NCBI RefSeq assembly: GCF_009711935.1
Contig: NZ_VIKX01000022.1
Span: 1-37,799 of the forward strand
Source: Dolichospermum sp. UHCC 0259
GTDB lineage: Bacteria; Cyanobacteriota; Cyanobacteriia; Cyanobacteriales; Nostocaceae
Reading direction: 5' to 3'
DNA length: 37,799 nucleotides
The translations under genes and the position numbers were made by a program. Below are positions 1 through 10,029 of this stretch, piece after piece (position 1 is the stretch's first letter; every line of letters starts with the position of its first letter). Under the pieces are notes generated by a model. That model ran no database searches and was not told the DNA's origin. It was given only the letters and a program-made list of their open reading frames with translations.

Positions 1-53
1 TTGTTCAGTAGCCGGGTAGGGACATACATTTGCACTGCATAGGTACTGTCTCT
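1..53. repeat. 53-bp direct copy of internal rpoB sequence
   Basis: These bases are identical to positions 3238-3290, inside rpoB, in the same orientation. They correspond to RpoB residues 94-110 (RDSTYAVQ...TRLLN) on the minus strand. The match stops abruptly at position 54 and may extend left of the window. It is either a small partial duplication downstream of rpoB or an artefact of a sequence or contig end. Confidence 0.9.
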
Positions 54-94
54 AGGGGGAGTGGGGGGAGTAGGAGGCAAGAAGCAAGAGTAAA

Positions 95-172
95 AATATT
101 CTCCTCTACCTCCCCTACTTTCCTCTACCTCCCCTACCTTCCCCTACCTTCCTCTACCACCCCTACCTCCCT
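95..172. repeat. Pyrimidine-rich short tandem repeats after rpoB
   Basis: Degenerate repeats of the type CTCCCCTACCTTCCTCTAC run directly into the rpoB stop codon. They resemble the short tandemly repeated sequences common in intergenic DNA of filamentous cyanobacteria. No coding sense is apparent, and rpoC1, expected next, is not reached inside the window. Confidence 0.6.
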
Positions 173-3100
173 AATCATCCCCTTCCAAAGATTCACGGGA
201 AAGCGACTCATAAGTAGGTCTAGGTGGTGTCCGTCGAGCGGCTTGGTCTGCCATCAGGTCTACCTCCACATCCAAAGAACTGCCATCTGCTTGGGTTTCT
301 ACCTTATGTACCGCAATATCCAAGCCTAAAGACTGCAACTCGCGCATCAATACTTTGAAGGATTCAGGAGTACCAGGACGGGGAATAGCTTTGCCTTTAA
401 CGATCGCATTCAGCGCTTCATTCCTTCCCTGCATATCATCGGACTTGACTGTCAACAACTCCTGCAAGGTATAAGCAGCACCGAAAGCCTCCAGCGCCCA
501 CACTTCCATTTCTCCAAATCTTTGCCCACCCTGTTGAGCCTTACCACCCAAGGGTTGCTGAGTCACCAAAGAGTAGGGACCTGTGGAACGAGCGTGAATC
601 TTGTCATCAACTAAATGCACCAGTTTGAGCATATAGGCAACACCCACAGTAATCGCCCGGTCAAAGGGTTCGCCGGTGCGACCGTCATAAACCATGATTT
701 TCCCGGCATTGTCGGGGTTATAGACCCAATCCTTAGCAGTTTCGTCTCTGGCTTCTTGAAGTTTGCCGTGAACTAAGCGCCGGGAAGTTTCTTCCCCATA
801 CATTTCATCAAACGGAGTAATTTTGAATCTGACTCCCAAATTATGACCAGCCCAACCCAGCAAACATTCAAATACCTGTCCGACGTTCATCCGGCTCGGT
901 ACACCCAAGGGATTGAGAACAATATCCACAGGTGAACCGTCGGCTAAATAGGGCATATCTTCAGCGGCAAGAATGCGGGAAATAATCCCTTTGTTACCAT
1001 GTCTCCCTGCCATTTTGTCGCCAACTTGGATTTTGCGCTTTTGAGCTACATAAACCCGGACTACCATATTTGCCCCTGGTGGCAGTTCATCACCTTGTTC
1101 ACGGGTGAATAACCGGACATCAACTACCCGGCCTTTTTCACCATTGGGAACTCGCAGAGAGTTGTCACGAACATCACGGGCTTTTTCCCCAAAGATGGCG
1201 CGGAGGAGTTTTTCTTCTGGGGGTTGGTCAGATTCACCTTTGGGTGTTACCTTCCCTACAAGAATATCCCCAGCATCTACCCATGCCCCAATGCGGATAA
1301 TCCCTTGTTCATCTAATTGTCTAAGGGCATCTTCACCGACGTTGGGAATTTCTCTGGTGATTTCCTCCGGTCCAAGTTTGGTTTGTCGTGCTTCGATTTC
1401 GTATTTTTCAATGTGAATAGAGGTATAGATATCTTCCTGCACCAAGCGCTCGGAAATCAGAATCGCATCCTCGTAGTTGTAACCTTCCCAAGGCATATAG
1501 GCGACAACGATGTTTTGTCCTAATGCCAGTTCTCCCCCTTCTGTGGAAGAACCATCTGCCAATACCTGACCGGCAACCACCTTTTCGCCAATTCTCACCA
1601 ATGGTTTTTGGTTTAAACAGGTATCTTGGTTAGAACGTTGATATTTGGAAAGTTTGTATTTCAGTTCTTGCCCTTTTTCCACAGGTTGACTGCCACTGGC
1701 TGCGGACAATTGACCACTGGCACGGACACGAATTTCTGTGGCATCAACATAGACCACATCGCCATCTGTGCGGGAAACTATCACCATCCCGGAGTCTCTT
1801 GCCGCTTGAGCTTCTAAACCTGTTCCCACTAAGGGGCGTTCTGGTTTTAACAGGGGTACAGCTTGGCGTTGCATATTGGAACCCATCAGCGCTCGGTTAG
1901 CGTCGTCATGTTCCAAGAAGGGAATCATGCTGGTAGCTACTGAGACGATCTGGACTGGGGAAACGGCTACATAATCCACCTGTTCTGGTCCGGTGGTTGT
2001 CCAGTCTTGGCGATAGCGAACTGGTACTTGTGGTCCTTTGATGTAACCGTTTTCATCTAGGGGAACGTCACCGGTGGCTGTGCGGAGGTCGTCTTCTTCG
2101 TCTGCTGTCATGTAGACGGGCGGAACATCAAATAGGACTTTGCCGTTTTCTACTGGTCTAAAGGGTGTTTCTAGGAAACCATAGAGGTTAACGCGGGCAT
2201 GGGTGGCTAATGAGCCAATCAGTCCGGCGTTTGGGCCTTCTGGTGTTTCGATGGGGCAAATCCGTCCGTAGTGGCTGGGGTGAATATCTCGAACTGCAAA
2301 CCCGGCTCTTTCTCTGGTTAAACCACCTGGACCCAAGGCACTAAGACGACGTTTATGGGTCAATTCCGCTAAGGGGTTGGTTTGATCCATGAACTGACTT
2401 AGTTGGCTTGAACCAAAAAATTCTTTGATGGCTGCTACTAAGGGTTTAGGGTTAACTAGGGATGCGGGGGTGAGAGATTCGGCATCGGATACCGTCATCC
2501 GTTCTCGAATTATTCTTTCTAACCGATTTAACCCTACTCTGACTTGGTTTTGCAGTAATTCACCAACGCTTCTCACTCGGCGATTTCCGAGGTGGTCAAT
2601 GTCATCAATACTACCGATGTCGTATTCTAGGTTAATCAGGTAATCAATGGCGGCGAGAATGTCCCCAGGAGTGAGGACGCGCATGGTGTCGGGAGCGGAA
2701 AGACGAAGTTTTTTGTTAAGTTTATAACGACCAACTTTGCCCAGGTCATAGCGTTTAGGATCAAAGAAGCGGGAGTCTAAAAGCTGTTGTCCACCTAAGA
2801 CTGTAGGCGGTTCACCGGGACGAAGTTTTCGATATAATTCCATCAGGGCTTCTTCTTCGGAAAATTGCCCTTCTTTTTCGATGGTTTTTTGGAAGTATTC
2901 TGGATGGCGCAGAGCATCAAAAATTTCGTTGTCGGATAATCCTAGTGCTTTTAGAAGTACCTGGGCGGATAGTTTCCGGGTTTTATCTATCCGTACCCAA
3001 ACTAGGTCATTACGATCTGTTTCAAATTTGAGCCATGCCCCCCGGTTAGGAATTAAGCTGGCGGAATAGGTACGTCTGCCGTTTTTATCAATTTCTGATT

Positions 3101-3569
3101 TATAGTAAACTCCAGGCGATCGCACTATCTGATTGACAATGACGCGCTCGGCTCCATTAATGATAAATGTGCCTCTATCTGTCATCAAGGGCAGATCACC
3201 AATAAATACTTCTTGTTCTTTAATGTCTCCTGTTTCTTTGTTCAGTAGCCGGGTAGGGACATACATTTGCACTGCATAGGTACTGTCTCTCCGCTTGGAT
3301 TCTTCAACGCTGTATTTAGGTTCTTTGAGTTTATAGTTATTACCTAAAAAGTGCAGTTCTAGTTTGCCAGTGTAGTCTGTGATGGGACTAAAAGAATTCA
3401 GTTCTTCTATTAGCCCTTCTTCTAGAAACCAGCGAAAGCTAGAACGCTGAATTTCAATCAAGTCTGGTAACAGAAAGGCGGATTCCATGTATTTGTCGTC
3501 GTTAGTCATGCCTTTACCTTTATCAACCTGGTTAAACTTTAAAGGAAGCCGGAGCTGAGAGTCTGCCAT
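171..3569 (-). CDS. rpoB: DNA-directed RNA polymerase subunit beta
   Basis: This is the beta subunit of RNA polymerase, forming one side of the active-site cleft. The 1132-residue reading has the full family length for cyanobacteria. The rifampicin-binding region lies at about residues 386-450 ([28 protein letters not shown]) and keeps the usual sensitive residues D395, H405 and S410. The highly conserved [12 protein letters not shown] stretch is at 850-861, and the C-terminal region is complete (ends LEGDD). Two starts are possible: ATG at 3569, or ATG at 3509 ([12 protein letters not shown]), which matches the N-terminus I recall for Nostoc RpoB and has AAAGG just upstream. The second is somewhat more likely and gives 1112 residues. 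It follows rpsT and tatD on the same strand, the conserved cyanobacterial order before rpoC1-rpoC2. Confidence 0.98.
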   Translation of the reverse strand: MADSQLRLPLKFNQVDKGKGMTNDDKYMESAFLLPDLIEIQRSSFRWFLEEGLIEELNSFSPITDYTGKLELHFLGNNYKLKEPKYSVEESKRRDSTYAVQMYVPTRLLNKETGDIKEQEVFIGDLPLMTDRGTFIINGAERVIVNQIVRSPGVYYKSEIDKNGRRTYSASLIPNRGAWLKFETDRNDLVWVRIDKTRKLSAQVLLKALGLSDNEIFDALRHPEYFQKTIEKEGQFSEEEALMELYRKLRPGEPPTVLGGQQLLDSRFFDPKRYDLGKVGRYKLNKKLRLSAPDTMRVLTPGDILAAIDYLINLEYDIGSIDDIDHLGNRRVRSVGELLQNQVRVGLNRLERIIRERMTVSDAESLTPASLVNPKPLVAAIKEFFGSSQLSQFMDQTNPLAELTHKRRLSALGPGGLTRERAGFAVRDIHPSHYGRICPIETPEGPNAGLIGSLATHARVNLYGFLETPFRPVENGKVLFDVPPVYMTADEEDDLRTATGDVPLDENGYIKGPQVPVRYRQDWTTTGPEQVDYVAVSPVQIVSVATSMIPFLEHDDANRALMGSNMQRQAVPLLKPERPLVGTGLEAQAARDSGMVIVSRTDGDVVYVDATEIRVRASGQLSAASGSQPVEKGQELKYKLSKYQRSNQDTCLNQKPLVRIGEKVVAGQVLADGSSTEGGELALGQNIVVAYMPWEGYNYEDAILISERLVQEDIYTSIHIEKYEIEARQTKLGPEEITREIPNVGEDALRQLDEQGIIRIGAWVDAGDILVGKVTPKGESDQPPEEKLLRAIFGEKARDVRDNSLRVPNGEKGRVVDVRLFTREQGDELPPGANMVVRVYVAQKRKIQVGDKMAGRHGNKGIISRILAAEDMPYLADGSPVDIVLNPLGVPSRMNVGQVFECLLGWAGHNLGVRFKITPFDEMYGEETSRRLVHGKLQEARDETAKDWVYNPDNAGKIMVYDGRTGEPFDRAITVGVAYMLKLVHLVDDKIHARSTGPYSLVTQQPLGGKAQQGGQRFGEMEVWALEAFGAAYTLQELLTVKSDDMQGRNEALNAIVKGKAIPRPGTPESFKVLMRELQSLGLDIAVHKVETQADGSSLDVEVDLMADQAARRTPPRPTYESLSRESLEGDD

Positions 3570-4330
3570 GAAGGCTTTGTGCTAAAATATGAATTCAAAG
3601 GTGTGAAGTCATCATGCTTGAGAATACTCTGCTGCTAGATTTTTGACTGGTAGCGCAGGAGTCGCGTCAGTCCTAACATTTCTGGCTACTTCACTTATGT
3701 TCATCTTTTACACCTCACTCTTGATCCTGGCTGTGGATTCCCAAAACTGGGGACTGACACTGAAGTAGGATTCGATAGCGCAACGTTGTGTTTGAGGCTG
3801 CACTATGGATTTGATATTGCTATGATTGTCTGGAGTGGACAATTACTTTTAACGATTTTCTATAGGTTTGATATACCAAAGGATTGCTGTTTCCACCTTT
3901 TCAAGTTTTTTGAGAGTGAAACCTTGGTTGCCATTGCTTGTGATCTATTGAGAGCATCCGTTTGTAGAGATTTAAGTGGATGGGCAGACAATGTTGGATT
4001 TTAGGTTTGGGTCGCTTCGATTAAGCGGGCTAAAACCACAAATTCTCAAACTGGCTAATATCGGGTTGATAACAGCACAAATTGAGTTTTAGGAATTATT
4101 ATCCTTCCTTTACCATTATGGCTTGACCTAAATGTTTTGGAGAGATTAATTTTAGCACATTTTTATCCTCCATTTGCATCTTATAAGTCGGCATAAATAA
4201 ACTAACCATTCTAAATCGTTAAAAAGCCTATACTGTCTTCCTTTTGACTTTTGACTTTTGACCTTTGACTTTCGCCTTGCGGTGCTAGTGCTAACGATTT
4301 GATGATAGCGAAGCGCGACCTAGGAATCAT
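3570..4330 (-). other. Long non-coding leader between tatD and rpoB
   Basis: No convincing gene is seen in these 761 bases. Nearest rpoB are two crossing inverted repeats: GTCAGTCC at 3666-3673 with GGACTGAC at 3751-3758, and CTACTTCA at 3686-3693 with TGAAGTAG at 3761-3768. These could form a pseudoknot in the rpoB leader RNA. The tatD side holds TTTGACTT heptamer repeats at 4242-4272. The region must carry any rpoB-specific promoter, but no clean -35/-10 pair was identified. Confidence 0.5.
4242..4272. repeat. STRR heptamer repeat (TTTTGAC units)
   Basis: Four near-identical TTTTGAC/CTTTGAC heptamers occur in tandem, a typical cyanobacterial short tandem repeat. The same unit appears in inverted orientation at 5765-5797, so the tatD-rpsT pair is bracketed by inverted copies. 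Confidence 0.8.
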
Positions 4331-5116
4331 TTATAATGATAGACCGAATAATCTACAGGCATTTTGGGTGGTTTTCTGGGCAATTTCTTCTATTGTTTCG
4401 GCTCGTAGTTTTGCTAGGGCTTCCGCTACATAGCGAACATAAGCTGGTTCATTGCGTTTTTCACCCCGTTTAGGAACAGGTGACAGAAATGGACAATCTG
4501 TTTCTATTAGTAGGCGATCGCTGTCCACCATCGCCGCACTGGCTTGAATAGTTTGAGCATTCTTGAAGGTAACAGTGCCGCTGAAGCTAATATAGAAACC
4601 TAAATCCAGAAACCATTGAGTTTCTTCTGGTGTCCCTCCCCAGCAGTGCATGACACCCCGTACTCTTTCACCATGTAAATCTCGCCATTTTTGCAGTACG
4701 TCTCTGACAGCAGGTGCAGCATCACGACAATGGATGATCACTGGTAAATTGAGTTCACAAGCGATCGCTAATTGTGATGCAAATACTTGCTGTTGATGCT
4801 CATAATTATCTGCTTTGTAAAAATCCAACCCCATTTCCCCAATGGCTACCACCTGGGCATGAGAACTGGCTAAAGACTTGATTTGGGTAGCTGTTTGCTC
4901 GTCCCATTTATGGGCATCTAGAGGATGCAGCCCTACAGCAAAGCTAAGTTCAGGAAACTGCTCGGCTATAGCTTGAATGCTCGCAAATTCCTGGGGATGA
5001 ACACAGGAGTGGACTAATCGCACTACTCCTGCTTCTTGCCACCGAGAACGCACGGCTGCTAAATCTGGCTGAAAAATGTCAAAGTTAATGTGTACGTGGG
5101 TATCTATAAGTTGCAT
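4331..5116 (-). CDS. tatD: TatD family metal-dependent hydrolase (DNase)
   Basis: This is a TatD-type hydrolase, a TIM-barrel metalloenzyme associated with 3'-5' DNA exonuclease activity and DNA quality control. The metal-binding signatures are in order: DTHVH at the N-terminus, GEMGLDFY with the acidic ligand, [15 protein letters not shown] and [10 protein letters not shown] near the C-terminus. The ATG at 5116 (MQLIDTHVH) is preferred because it gives the usual family N-terminus and 261 residues; the frame stays open to a GTG at 5155, only 11 bases from rpsT. The gene follows rpsT on the same strand and precedes rpoB, so cotranscription with ribosomal and polymerase genes is likely. Confidence 0.92.
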   Translation of the reverse strand: MQLIDTHVHINFDIFQPDLAAVRSRWQEAGVVRLVHSCVHPQEFASIQAIAEQFPELSFAVGLHPLDAHKWDEQTATQIKSLASSHAQVVAIGEMGLDFYKADNYEHQQQVFASQLAIACELNLPVIIHCRDAAPAVRDVLQKWRDLHGERVRGVMHCWGGTPEETQWFLDLGFYISFSGTVTFKNAQTIQASAAMVDSDRLLIETDCPFLSPVPKRGEKRNEPAYVRYVAEALAKLRAETIEEIAQKTTQNACRLFGLSL

Positions 5117-5166
5117 GGCTTGTTGGTTGTCAATAGTCAGTGGTTTGTTTCCCACTGAACTATTGA

Positions 5167-5454
5167 CTAAGCGGTAAGGGTTTTGTGTTTATGAGCCAAT
5201 CTAGATTTTTTTCTGGCTCCATTGTTGGGATGCAGTACGCCAGTTTTTACAGCTTTATCAATTTTGCTGTAAGCTTCGGACATTCTCGCTTCCACTTCCT
5301 GCTTGAGTTCTGTTGTCGGGTTAGCAGCACAAGCTTCCACAGAACTAAAGTATTTTTTCATCAGCGTTCTAACGGCTGATTTATATGCTTTATTACGCAG
5401 TCGGTTACGTTCTGCGATTTGTGCGCGTTTAAGAGCAGACTTTGTATTCGCCAC
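5167..5454 (-). CDS. rpsT: 30S ribosomal protein S20
   Basis: This is ribosomal protein bS20, which binds 16S rRNA in the small subunit. The 95-residue product is strongly basic and begins [22 protein letters not shown] in pattern, with the helical Lys/Arg-rich composition of S20 and the C-terminal [10 protein letters not shown] tail. It starts with GTG at 5454 (upstream GGAATT is a weak ribosome site), and no ATG alternative fits the family N-terminus. It heads the minus-strand rpsT-tatD-rpoB group and is divergent from hisD. Confidence 0.95.
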   Translation of the reverse strand: MANTKSALKRAQIAERNRLRNKAYKSAVRTLMKKYFSSVEACAANPTTELKQEVEARMSEAYSKIDKAVKTGVLHPNNGARKKSRLAHKHKTLTA

Positions 5455-5925
5455 AGTAATTCCAAAAAAGACTATTAATTATGTACACACACTACTAGGT
5501 TTAATAAATATAGCATTATTTTCGCTAATGTGATAGTTTCAGCAAAAAAATATTTTATTTGGGCGGAAAAGCTGATGGGATCGCCCGAAAAAATAGATTA
5601 GAATGATTTACTGACAAGGAAACCAGGTCAATTCCCTAAATTCAGACTTCTGGAATATTAAATTTCTCAGGCTGTCTGAATTTTATAAAGTAGTATCAAA
5701 AAAAATCCAGGTTAAGCTAGAGAAGAGAATTACATTCAACTTGATCCTCTAACGCCGCCCAGCGGAAGTCGAAAGTCAAAAGTCAAAAGTCAAAAAGCTT
5801 GATATTTTGGGCTTTTTAGCTATTGTGAATGGTTGTTCTACTAACGCGATGTTGTCGTAGCTGGTCTCAAGCTCAGATGGTTCTTATTTTGTGAATATTG
5901 TAAAATTTGGTATTGTCATTACTCC
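5455..5925. other. Divergent intergenic region rpsT / hisD
   Basis: These 471 bases separate the divergent rpsT and hisD genes and should hold both promoters, but I could not assign a clean -35/-10 pair. They contain the inverted STRR copy at 5765-5797 and otherwise AT-rich unique sequence. No gene was seen. Confidence 0.5.
5765..5797. repeat. STRR heptamer repeat (GTCAAAA units)
   Basis: Tandem AAAGTCA/AAAAGTC heptamers, the reverse complement of the units at 4242-4272. Confidence 0.8.
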
Positions 5926-7221
5926 ATGCTGCGAATTATTACTCAGCAGGCAGACGTTAGATCAGAACTTCAACGGATCTGCGATCGCACCCAGGATGAA
6001 CAGGTACTTCATAAAGAAGCAACAGTCCGCGAAGTGTTGCAAGCGGTGAAGCGCCAAGGAGACAAAGCTGTACTACATTATACAGCCGAATTTGATCACC
6101 AAATTCTGAAAGCAGAAGAACTCAAGGTAACAGGATCGGAACTGGATGCAGCCTACCAACAGGTATCCAAGGATTTGCTCCAGGCGATTCGTCTAGCTTG
6201 CCAAAAAATAGAGGCTTTTCATCGTCAGCGCGTCCCCAAAAGCTGGGTACAATTTGGTGATGATGAAGTAGTTTTAGGCAAACGCTATACCCCCGTAGAT
6301 CGAGCAGGTTTATATATACCAGGCGGTCGTGCTTGTTATCCCAGTACGGTGTTAATGAATGCCATTCCGGCAAAGGTGGCAGAAGTCCCTCGTGTAGTGA
6401 TGGTGACACCAGTGAGAGGCGGTAAAATGGTGAATCCTGCGGTTTTGGTAGCGGCCCAAGAAGCAGGAGTTCAGGAAATTTACCGAGTGGGGGGCGCTCA
6501 AGCTATCGCTGCTTTAGCCTATGGCACGGAAACTATCCCCAAAGTCAATGTGATTACTGGACCCGGTAATATTTATGTCACCTTGGCTAAAAAGTTAGTT
6601 TACGGAACTGTGGGCATTGATTCTTTAGCAGGACCGAGCGAAGTGCTAGTGATTGCTGATGAAACAGCTAATCCTGTGTATGTAGCAGCGGACTTGTTAG
6701 CCCAAGCAGAACATGATCCGATGGCGGCAGCGATTTTGCTGACAACAGATGCGGGGTTGGCGAAAAAAGTGCAAATGGCGGTGGAAAGACAATTGGTAGA
6801 TCACCCGCGCCGGATAGATACAGAAAAGGCGATCGCTCATTATGGTTTAATTGTGGTGGTGGAATCCCTAGCCGCAGCAGCCGAACTGTCCAACGAATTT
6901 GCACCAGAACACTTAGAGTTAGAGGTTGCCGATCCTTGGGCTTTAATGAACCAAATTCGCCATGCTGGAGCGATTTTCTTGGGTAGTTCCACCCCTGAAG
7001 CAGTAGGAGATTATTTGGCTGGGCCTAATCATACCTTACCTACTTCCGGTGCAGCCCGTTATGCTTCGGCTTTAGGAGTAGAAACATTTTTAAAACACTC
7101 AAGTATTATCCAATACTCACAAACTGCTTTGGAAAAAGTGGCATCTGCCATTGATATTTTAGCAACTACGGAGGGTTTACCTTCTCATGCTGATTCCGTT
7201 AAACTCAGGGTAGAGGATTGA
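5926..7221 (+). CDS. hisD: Histidinol dehydrogenase
   Basis: It catalyses the last two steps of histidine synthesis, the NAD-dependent oxidation of L-histidinol to histidine, as a zinc-dependent cytoplasmic dimer. The 431-residue length is typical. Visible signatures are TGPGNIYVTLAKK (211-223), AGPSEVLVIAD (235-245), AEHDPMAA (261-268), FAPEHLELE (325-333) and GPNHTLPTSG (366-375). By alignment with the E. coli enzyme from memory, the zinc ligands are Q260, H263, D362 and H421 and the catalytic pair is E328/H329; all are present. The ATG at 5926 gives the family N-terminus, though no strong Shine-Dalgarno precedes it. It stands alone, as his genes usually do in cyanobacteria. Confidence 0.96.
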   Translation: MLRIITQQADVRSELQRICDRTQDEQVLHKEATVREVLQAVKRQGDKAVLHYTAEFDHQILKAEELKVTGSELDAAYQQVSKDLLQAIRLACQKIEAFHRQRVPKSWVQFGDDEVVLGKRYTPVDRAGLYIPGGRACYPSTVLMNAIPAKVAEVPRVVMVTPVRGGKMVNPAVLVAAQEAGVQEIYRVGGAQAIAALAYGTETIPKVNVITGPGNIYVTLAKKLVYGTVGIDSLAGPSEVLVIADETANPVYVAADLLAQAEHDPMAAAILLTTDAGLAKKVQMAVERQLVDHPRRIDTEKAIAHYGLIVVVESLAAAAELSNEFAPEHLELEVADPWALMNQIRHAGAIFLGSSTPEAVGDYLAGPNHTLPTSGAARYASALGVETFLKHSSIIQYSQTALEKVASAIDILATTEGLPSHADSVKLRVED

Positions 7222-7354
7222 CAATCTTAAATTTACTGAGCTTTATACTTACCAAGTTGTTTTGTAAATACGGTCTTAAAAATTACTCCCCCGTCGTCAC
7301 GCAGGCTATCGTCAACGCCCCCAGTGTACCGATAGTCCTTCAAATAAATTAAAA

Positions 7355-8524
7355 ATGCGAACAATTGCGGAAATTAATGAGAAAATCAGCCGAAAAAAGG
7401 CTGTAGTCTGGACGGCTGAAGAGTTAAAAGCGCGAGTTGCTGAAATTGGTGTGACTAAAACCGCCAAAGAAGTAGATGTAATTACCACTGGCACATTTGA
7501 GCCAATGGAATCAAGTGGTGCAATTATTAACTTAGGACATACTGACCCACCCATTAAAATTCGGCGTTGCTGGTTGGATGGAGTTCCAGCTTATGCTGGT
7601 TTTGGGGCAGTAGATTTATACTTGGGTGCTAGTTGTCCAGTTGATTCTCTAGACGGGGAAGACGTGCGAGAACGTGGTGGAGGTCATGTAATTGAGGATT
7701 TAATTGCCGGTAAATCTATCCAAGTTCGCGCTGTAGGACAAGTTACCGATTGCTACCCTAGAGCCACATTTGAAACTACTGTCACCCGTGACACTATCAA
7801 TCAGTTTTATTTGTTTAATCCGCGCAATCTTTATCAAAATTTTATTGTTGGTGTGAATGGAGGCGATCGCCCACTACATACCTATTTAGGACCATTACAG
7901 CCGCGTGTAGGAAATGCGGTTTATTCTAACCCCGGTTCGCTTTCCCCCCTTCTGAATGACCCCGATTTGCAACTTGTGGGAATTGGGACAAAGATTTTTT
8001 TAGCTGGGGGTATTGGTTATGTGGCTTGGGAAGGGACACAACATTTTCCCTTGCAAAAGCGGTTAGAAAATCGGACACCTATTGGACCATCGGCAACTTT
8101 AGCGTTAATTGGTGATGCTAAACAAATGGACGCGCGATGGATACGAGGCTGTTATTTTAAAAGCTATGGACCATCCTTGATGATGGGTGTAGGTGTACCA
8201 CTGCCAGTTTTAAATGCTGGTGTGGTAGAACGCTGTGCTGTCCAAGACAAAGACTTAGTAGCGCCAATTGTAGATTTTTCGATTCCCCGTCGTGTCCGTC
8301 CTACCTTCGGTTTAGTGAGTTACGCTCAACTTAAATCGGGGCGCGTCACTATTGAAGGTAGGACGGTACGAGTAGCTTCTTTAGCTAGTTTGTTTCTTTC
8401 TCGACAAGTAGCCCAAGAGTTAAAACTCTGGATTACAGAAGGGAAATTCACTCTCACTGAACCAGTAGCCCCAATTCCTATGGAACGTTCTTTTTTACCC
8501 CAAGACCGTTGGACAGAGTTTTGA
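7355..8524 (+). CDS. Homocysteine biosynthesis-type protein (COG1900/DUF39, HcyBio family)
   Basis: The 389-residue protein matches the DUF39/COG1900 family. Its archaeal member MA1821 takes part in making homocysteine from aspartate semialdehyde and reduced sulfur. Family-like stretches include ITTGTFEPMESSGAIINLGH (43-62), IRRCWLDGVPAYAGFGAVDLY (about 69-89), RERGGGHVIEDLI and the repeated hydrophobic glycine-rich core (GIGYVAWEGTQHFP). Cysteines C72, C94 and C133 are candidates for sulfur chemistry. The C-terminal CBS or ferredoxin partner domains of archaeal relatives are absent. Function in cyanobacteria is an inference from the family. It lies 133 bases after hisD, same strand, without other sulfur genes nearby. 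Confidence 0.75.
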   Translation: MRTIAEINEKISRKKAVVWTAEELKARVAEIGVTKTAKEVDVITTGTFEPMESSGAIINLGHTDPPIKIRRCWLDGVPAYAGFGAVDLYLGASCPVDSLDGEDVRERGGGHVIEDLIAGKSIQVRAVGQVTDCYPRATFETTVTRDTINQFYLFNPRNLYQNFIVGVNGGDRPLHTYLGPLQPRVGNAVYSNPGSLSPLLNDPDLQLVGIGTKIFLAGGIGYVAWEGTQHFPLQKRLENRTPIGPSATLALIGDAKQMDARWIRGCYFKSYGPSLMMGVGVPLPVLNAGVVERCAVQDKDLVAPIVDFSIPRRVRPTFGLVSYAQLKSGRVTIEGRTVRVASLASLFLSRQVAQELKLWITEGKFTLTEPVAPIPMERSFLPQDRWTEF

Positions 8525-8525
8525 G

Positions 8526-8624
8526 GTTGGGGACTGGGGACTGGGGACTGGGTAATAGTTTTTACCAACCACCAACCACCAATCACCAATCACCAATCAC
8601 CAATTACCAATTACCAATTACCTA
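8526..8624. repeat. STRR tract (GGGGACT, CCAATCA and CCAATTA heptamers)
   Basis: Three successive families of tandem heptamers, GGGGACT, then ACCAACC/CCAATCA, then CCAATTA, fill the gap between two convergent genes. Mixed STRR tracts of this kind are typical of Nostocales intergenic DNA. The tract ends at the stop codon of the minus-strand gene. Confidence 0.85.
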
Positions 8625-9638
8625 ATCCCCAGCAGGTTTAGACTTTTTAACCGGCTTAGGAGTAGGTGTTTTTGGCACAGGTTTGGTGATGACAGTGGAA
8701 TCACCGTCCGTCTTTTTAATGGGACGTGGGGCATCTCCATTTGCATTGCGTCTGGGGGGGAATGGCTTTCTACCACCACCAGCACCACGAGGCGCTCCTT
8801 TAAAGGGTGGTTTGCGTTTTTTGGGTAAATCGGCGATCGCTTCAGCATTAACTACTACTAATGCGTCAGATTCCCGTTTAACATTGAAGTCCCAGAACTT
8901 ACCTACAGCTTTAGTAGTTAATACGCCCTTGAGTTTCAACTTAAAATATTTAGCTTTATCAGTAGGTTTACGGGGAGCTTGTTTGATTTTCACCACCAAA
9001 CTCCTTTCGTCAAAGGACTGGTAAACTACCTCACCACGCACAGAAAAACCACCATCAGGAACTGCTGACGAGGGTTTCGGCTGAATGGTTGACGCTACGC
9101 TACCGTTATCGGAAACTACGGAAGAGTTATGTAACTTTCGCGCAGTGGGATCAGGGACATCTTCATCTAGTTCATATTTCGCCAGATTTTCTGGTTCCCA
9201 AACACCAACAATTTGCAGGTGCAATGCGTCATTTTCTTGTCTAGTGCGGGGATAAACTACCCATAGATGTTCTTTTTCTAGGTCTAAGTGATTTTTGACT
9301 AAACTCATAATCCGACCTAAGAGGACGGCATTAAGTTCAACCCCATCTTTTGTGATGAGTGTTCCTTGGGTAAACTGTTCATCACTAGCATGGTAACACC
9401 CGCGAATTAACCCAATAGCTCGGTATTGAGTCGGTTCACTAGGAGGTGGAATTGGTTGTTCTCGATTAGTCAAATGTCCATTAGAGTCAGGTTTACTAGA
9501 GTCAGTGAGAGAATTTTCCAGTTTAGAGGATTGGTCTGCTAATGTATTAGCATTAACAGGGGATTCAATCTCTTTTACGCCTTGGTTAGAGGCTGTGAAA
9601 TTTGCGGATTCAGAAGACGGCATCAGGTCGGAATTCAT
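8622..9638 (-). CDS. Conserved hypothetical protein with Pro/Lys/Arg-rich tail
   Basis: I do not recognise a named family. The 338-residue product has a disordered Ser/Asn-rich N-terminus (first 70 residues), a compact middle (about 72-145, YRAIGLIRGCYHAS...LHLQIVGVWEPE), a second folded block (about 195-265, FSVRGEVVYQSFDERSLVVKIKQAP...) and a basic Pro/Lys/Gly tail suggestive of nucleic-acid binding. The ATG at 9638 is chosen over an in-frame GTG at 9656 because AAGGAG sits five bases before it. The two middle blocks look beta-rich and could be OB-like, which is only an impression. It is convergent with the HcyBio gene and divergent from the TPR gene. Confidence 0.7.
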   Translation of the reverse strand: MNSDLMPSSESANFTASNQGVKEIESPVNANTLADQSSKLENSLTDSSKPDSNGHLTNREQPIPPPSEPTQYRAIGLIRGCYHASDEQFTQGTLITKDGVELNAVLLGRIMSLVKNHLDLEKEHLWVVYPRTRQENDALHLQIVGVWEPENLAKYELDEDVPDPTARKLHNSSVVSDNGSVASTIQPKPSSAVPDGGFSVRGEVVYQSFDERSLVVKIKQAPRKPTDKAKYFKLKLKGVLTTKAVGKFWDFNVKRESDALVVVNAEAIADLPKKRKPPFKGAPRGAGGGRKPFPPRRNANGDAPRPIKKTDGDSTVITKPVPKTPTPKPVKKSKPAGD

Positions 9639-10029
9639 AAAAACTCCTTGCGGCACAAGACATACCCCATTGTGGGATTTAATAAAGACAAAGGAAAAGA
9701 GCCAATGTGTAACTGATTAAAGTATATTTCTTTTTAATCTGGCTACTCGCTTAATGCTCTGTACGAAAATCAAGACGCAAAATCCCACATTTATACACTA
9801 AATGTGCAATTTAGCGTCTTTAATCCAGTTATGGCTTACGCCAAGCTACGCTATCGGAAGCATAGCATAGCGATAATTCGGACGGGTCTTCCTAAAGTCA
9901 TCACTTACTTTAGCAGGATAGATATTTATTTGTTATAAAATTCACAGACAAATGACCGTATTCCGCAAAGTTTTGGAAATTTTTAACTTTGCCATTAATT
10001 TCATTACCATTTAGGAGCAGAATAATATT
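9639..10029. other. Divergent intergenic region
   Basis: These 391 bases lie between divergent genes and should hold both promoters. They contain a degenerate inverted-repeat remnant around 9839-9880 (CGCTATCGGAAGCATAGCATAGCG core), a sequence type scattered in cyanobacterial genomes. No gene or RNA was recognised. Confidence 0.5.

Noticed and set aside
1-53. Phage or island attachment site
   Set aside because: The repeat is protein-coding rpoB sequence, with no integrase gene or tRNA nearby.
3786-4004. 72-residue plus-strand open frame between rpoB and tatD
   Set aside because: No family motif, no ribosome site, unusual composition; it lies in the leader of rpoB on the opposite strand.
8526-8624. 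Regular short repeats that might suggest a CRISPR array
   Set aside because: Units are seven bases with no unique spacers; they are STRR, as are 31029-31140, 33758-33795 and 36721-36800.
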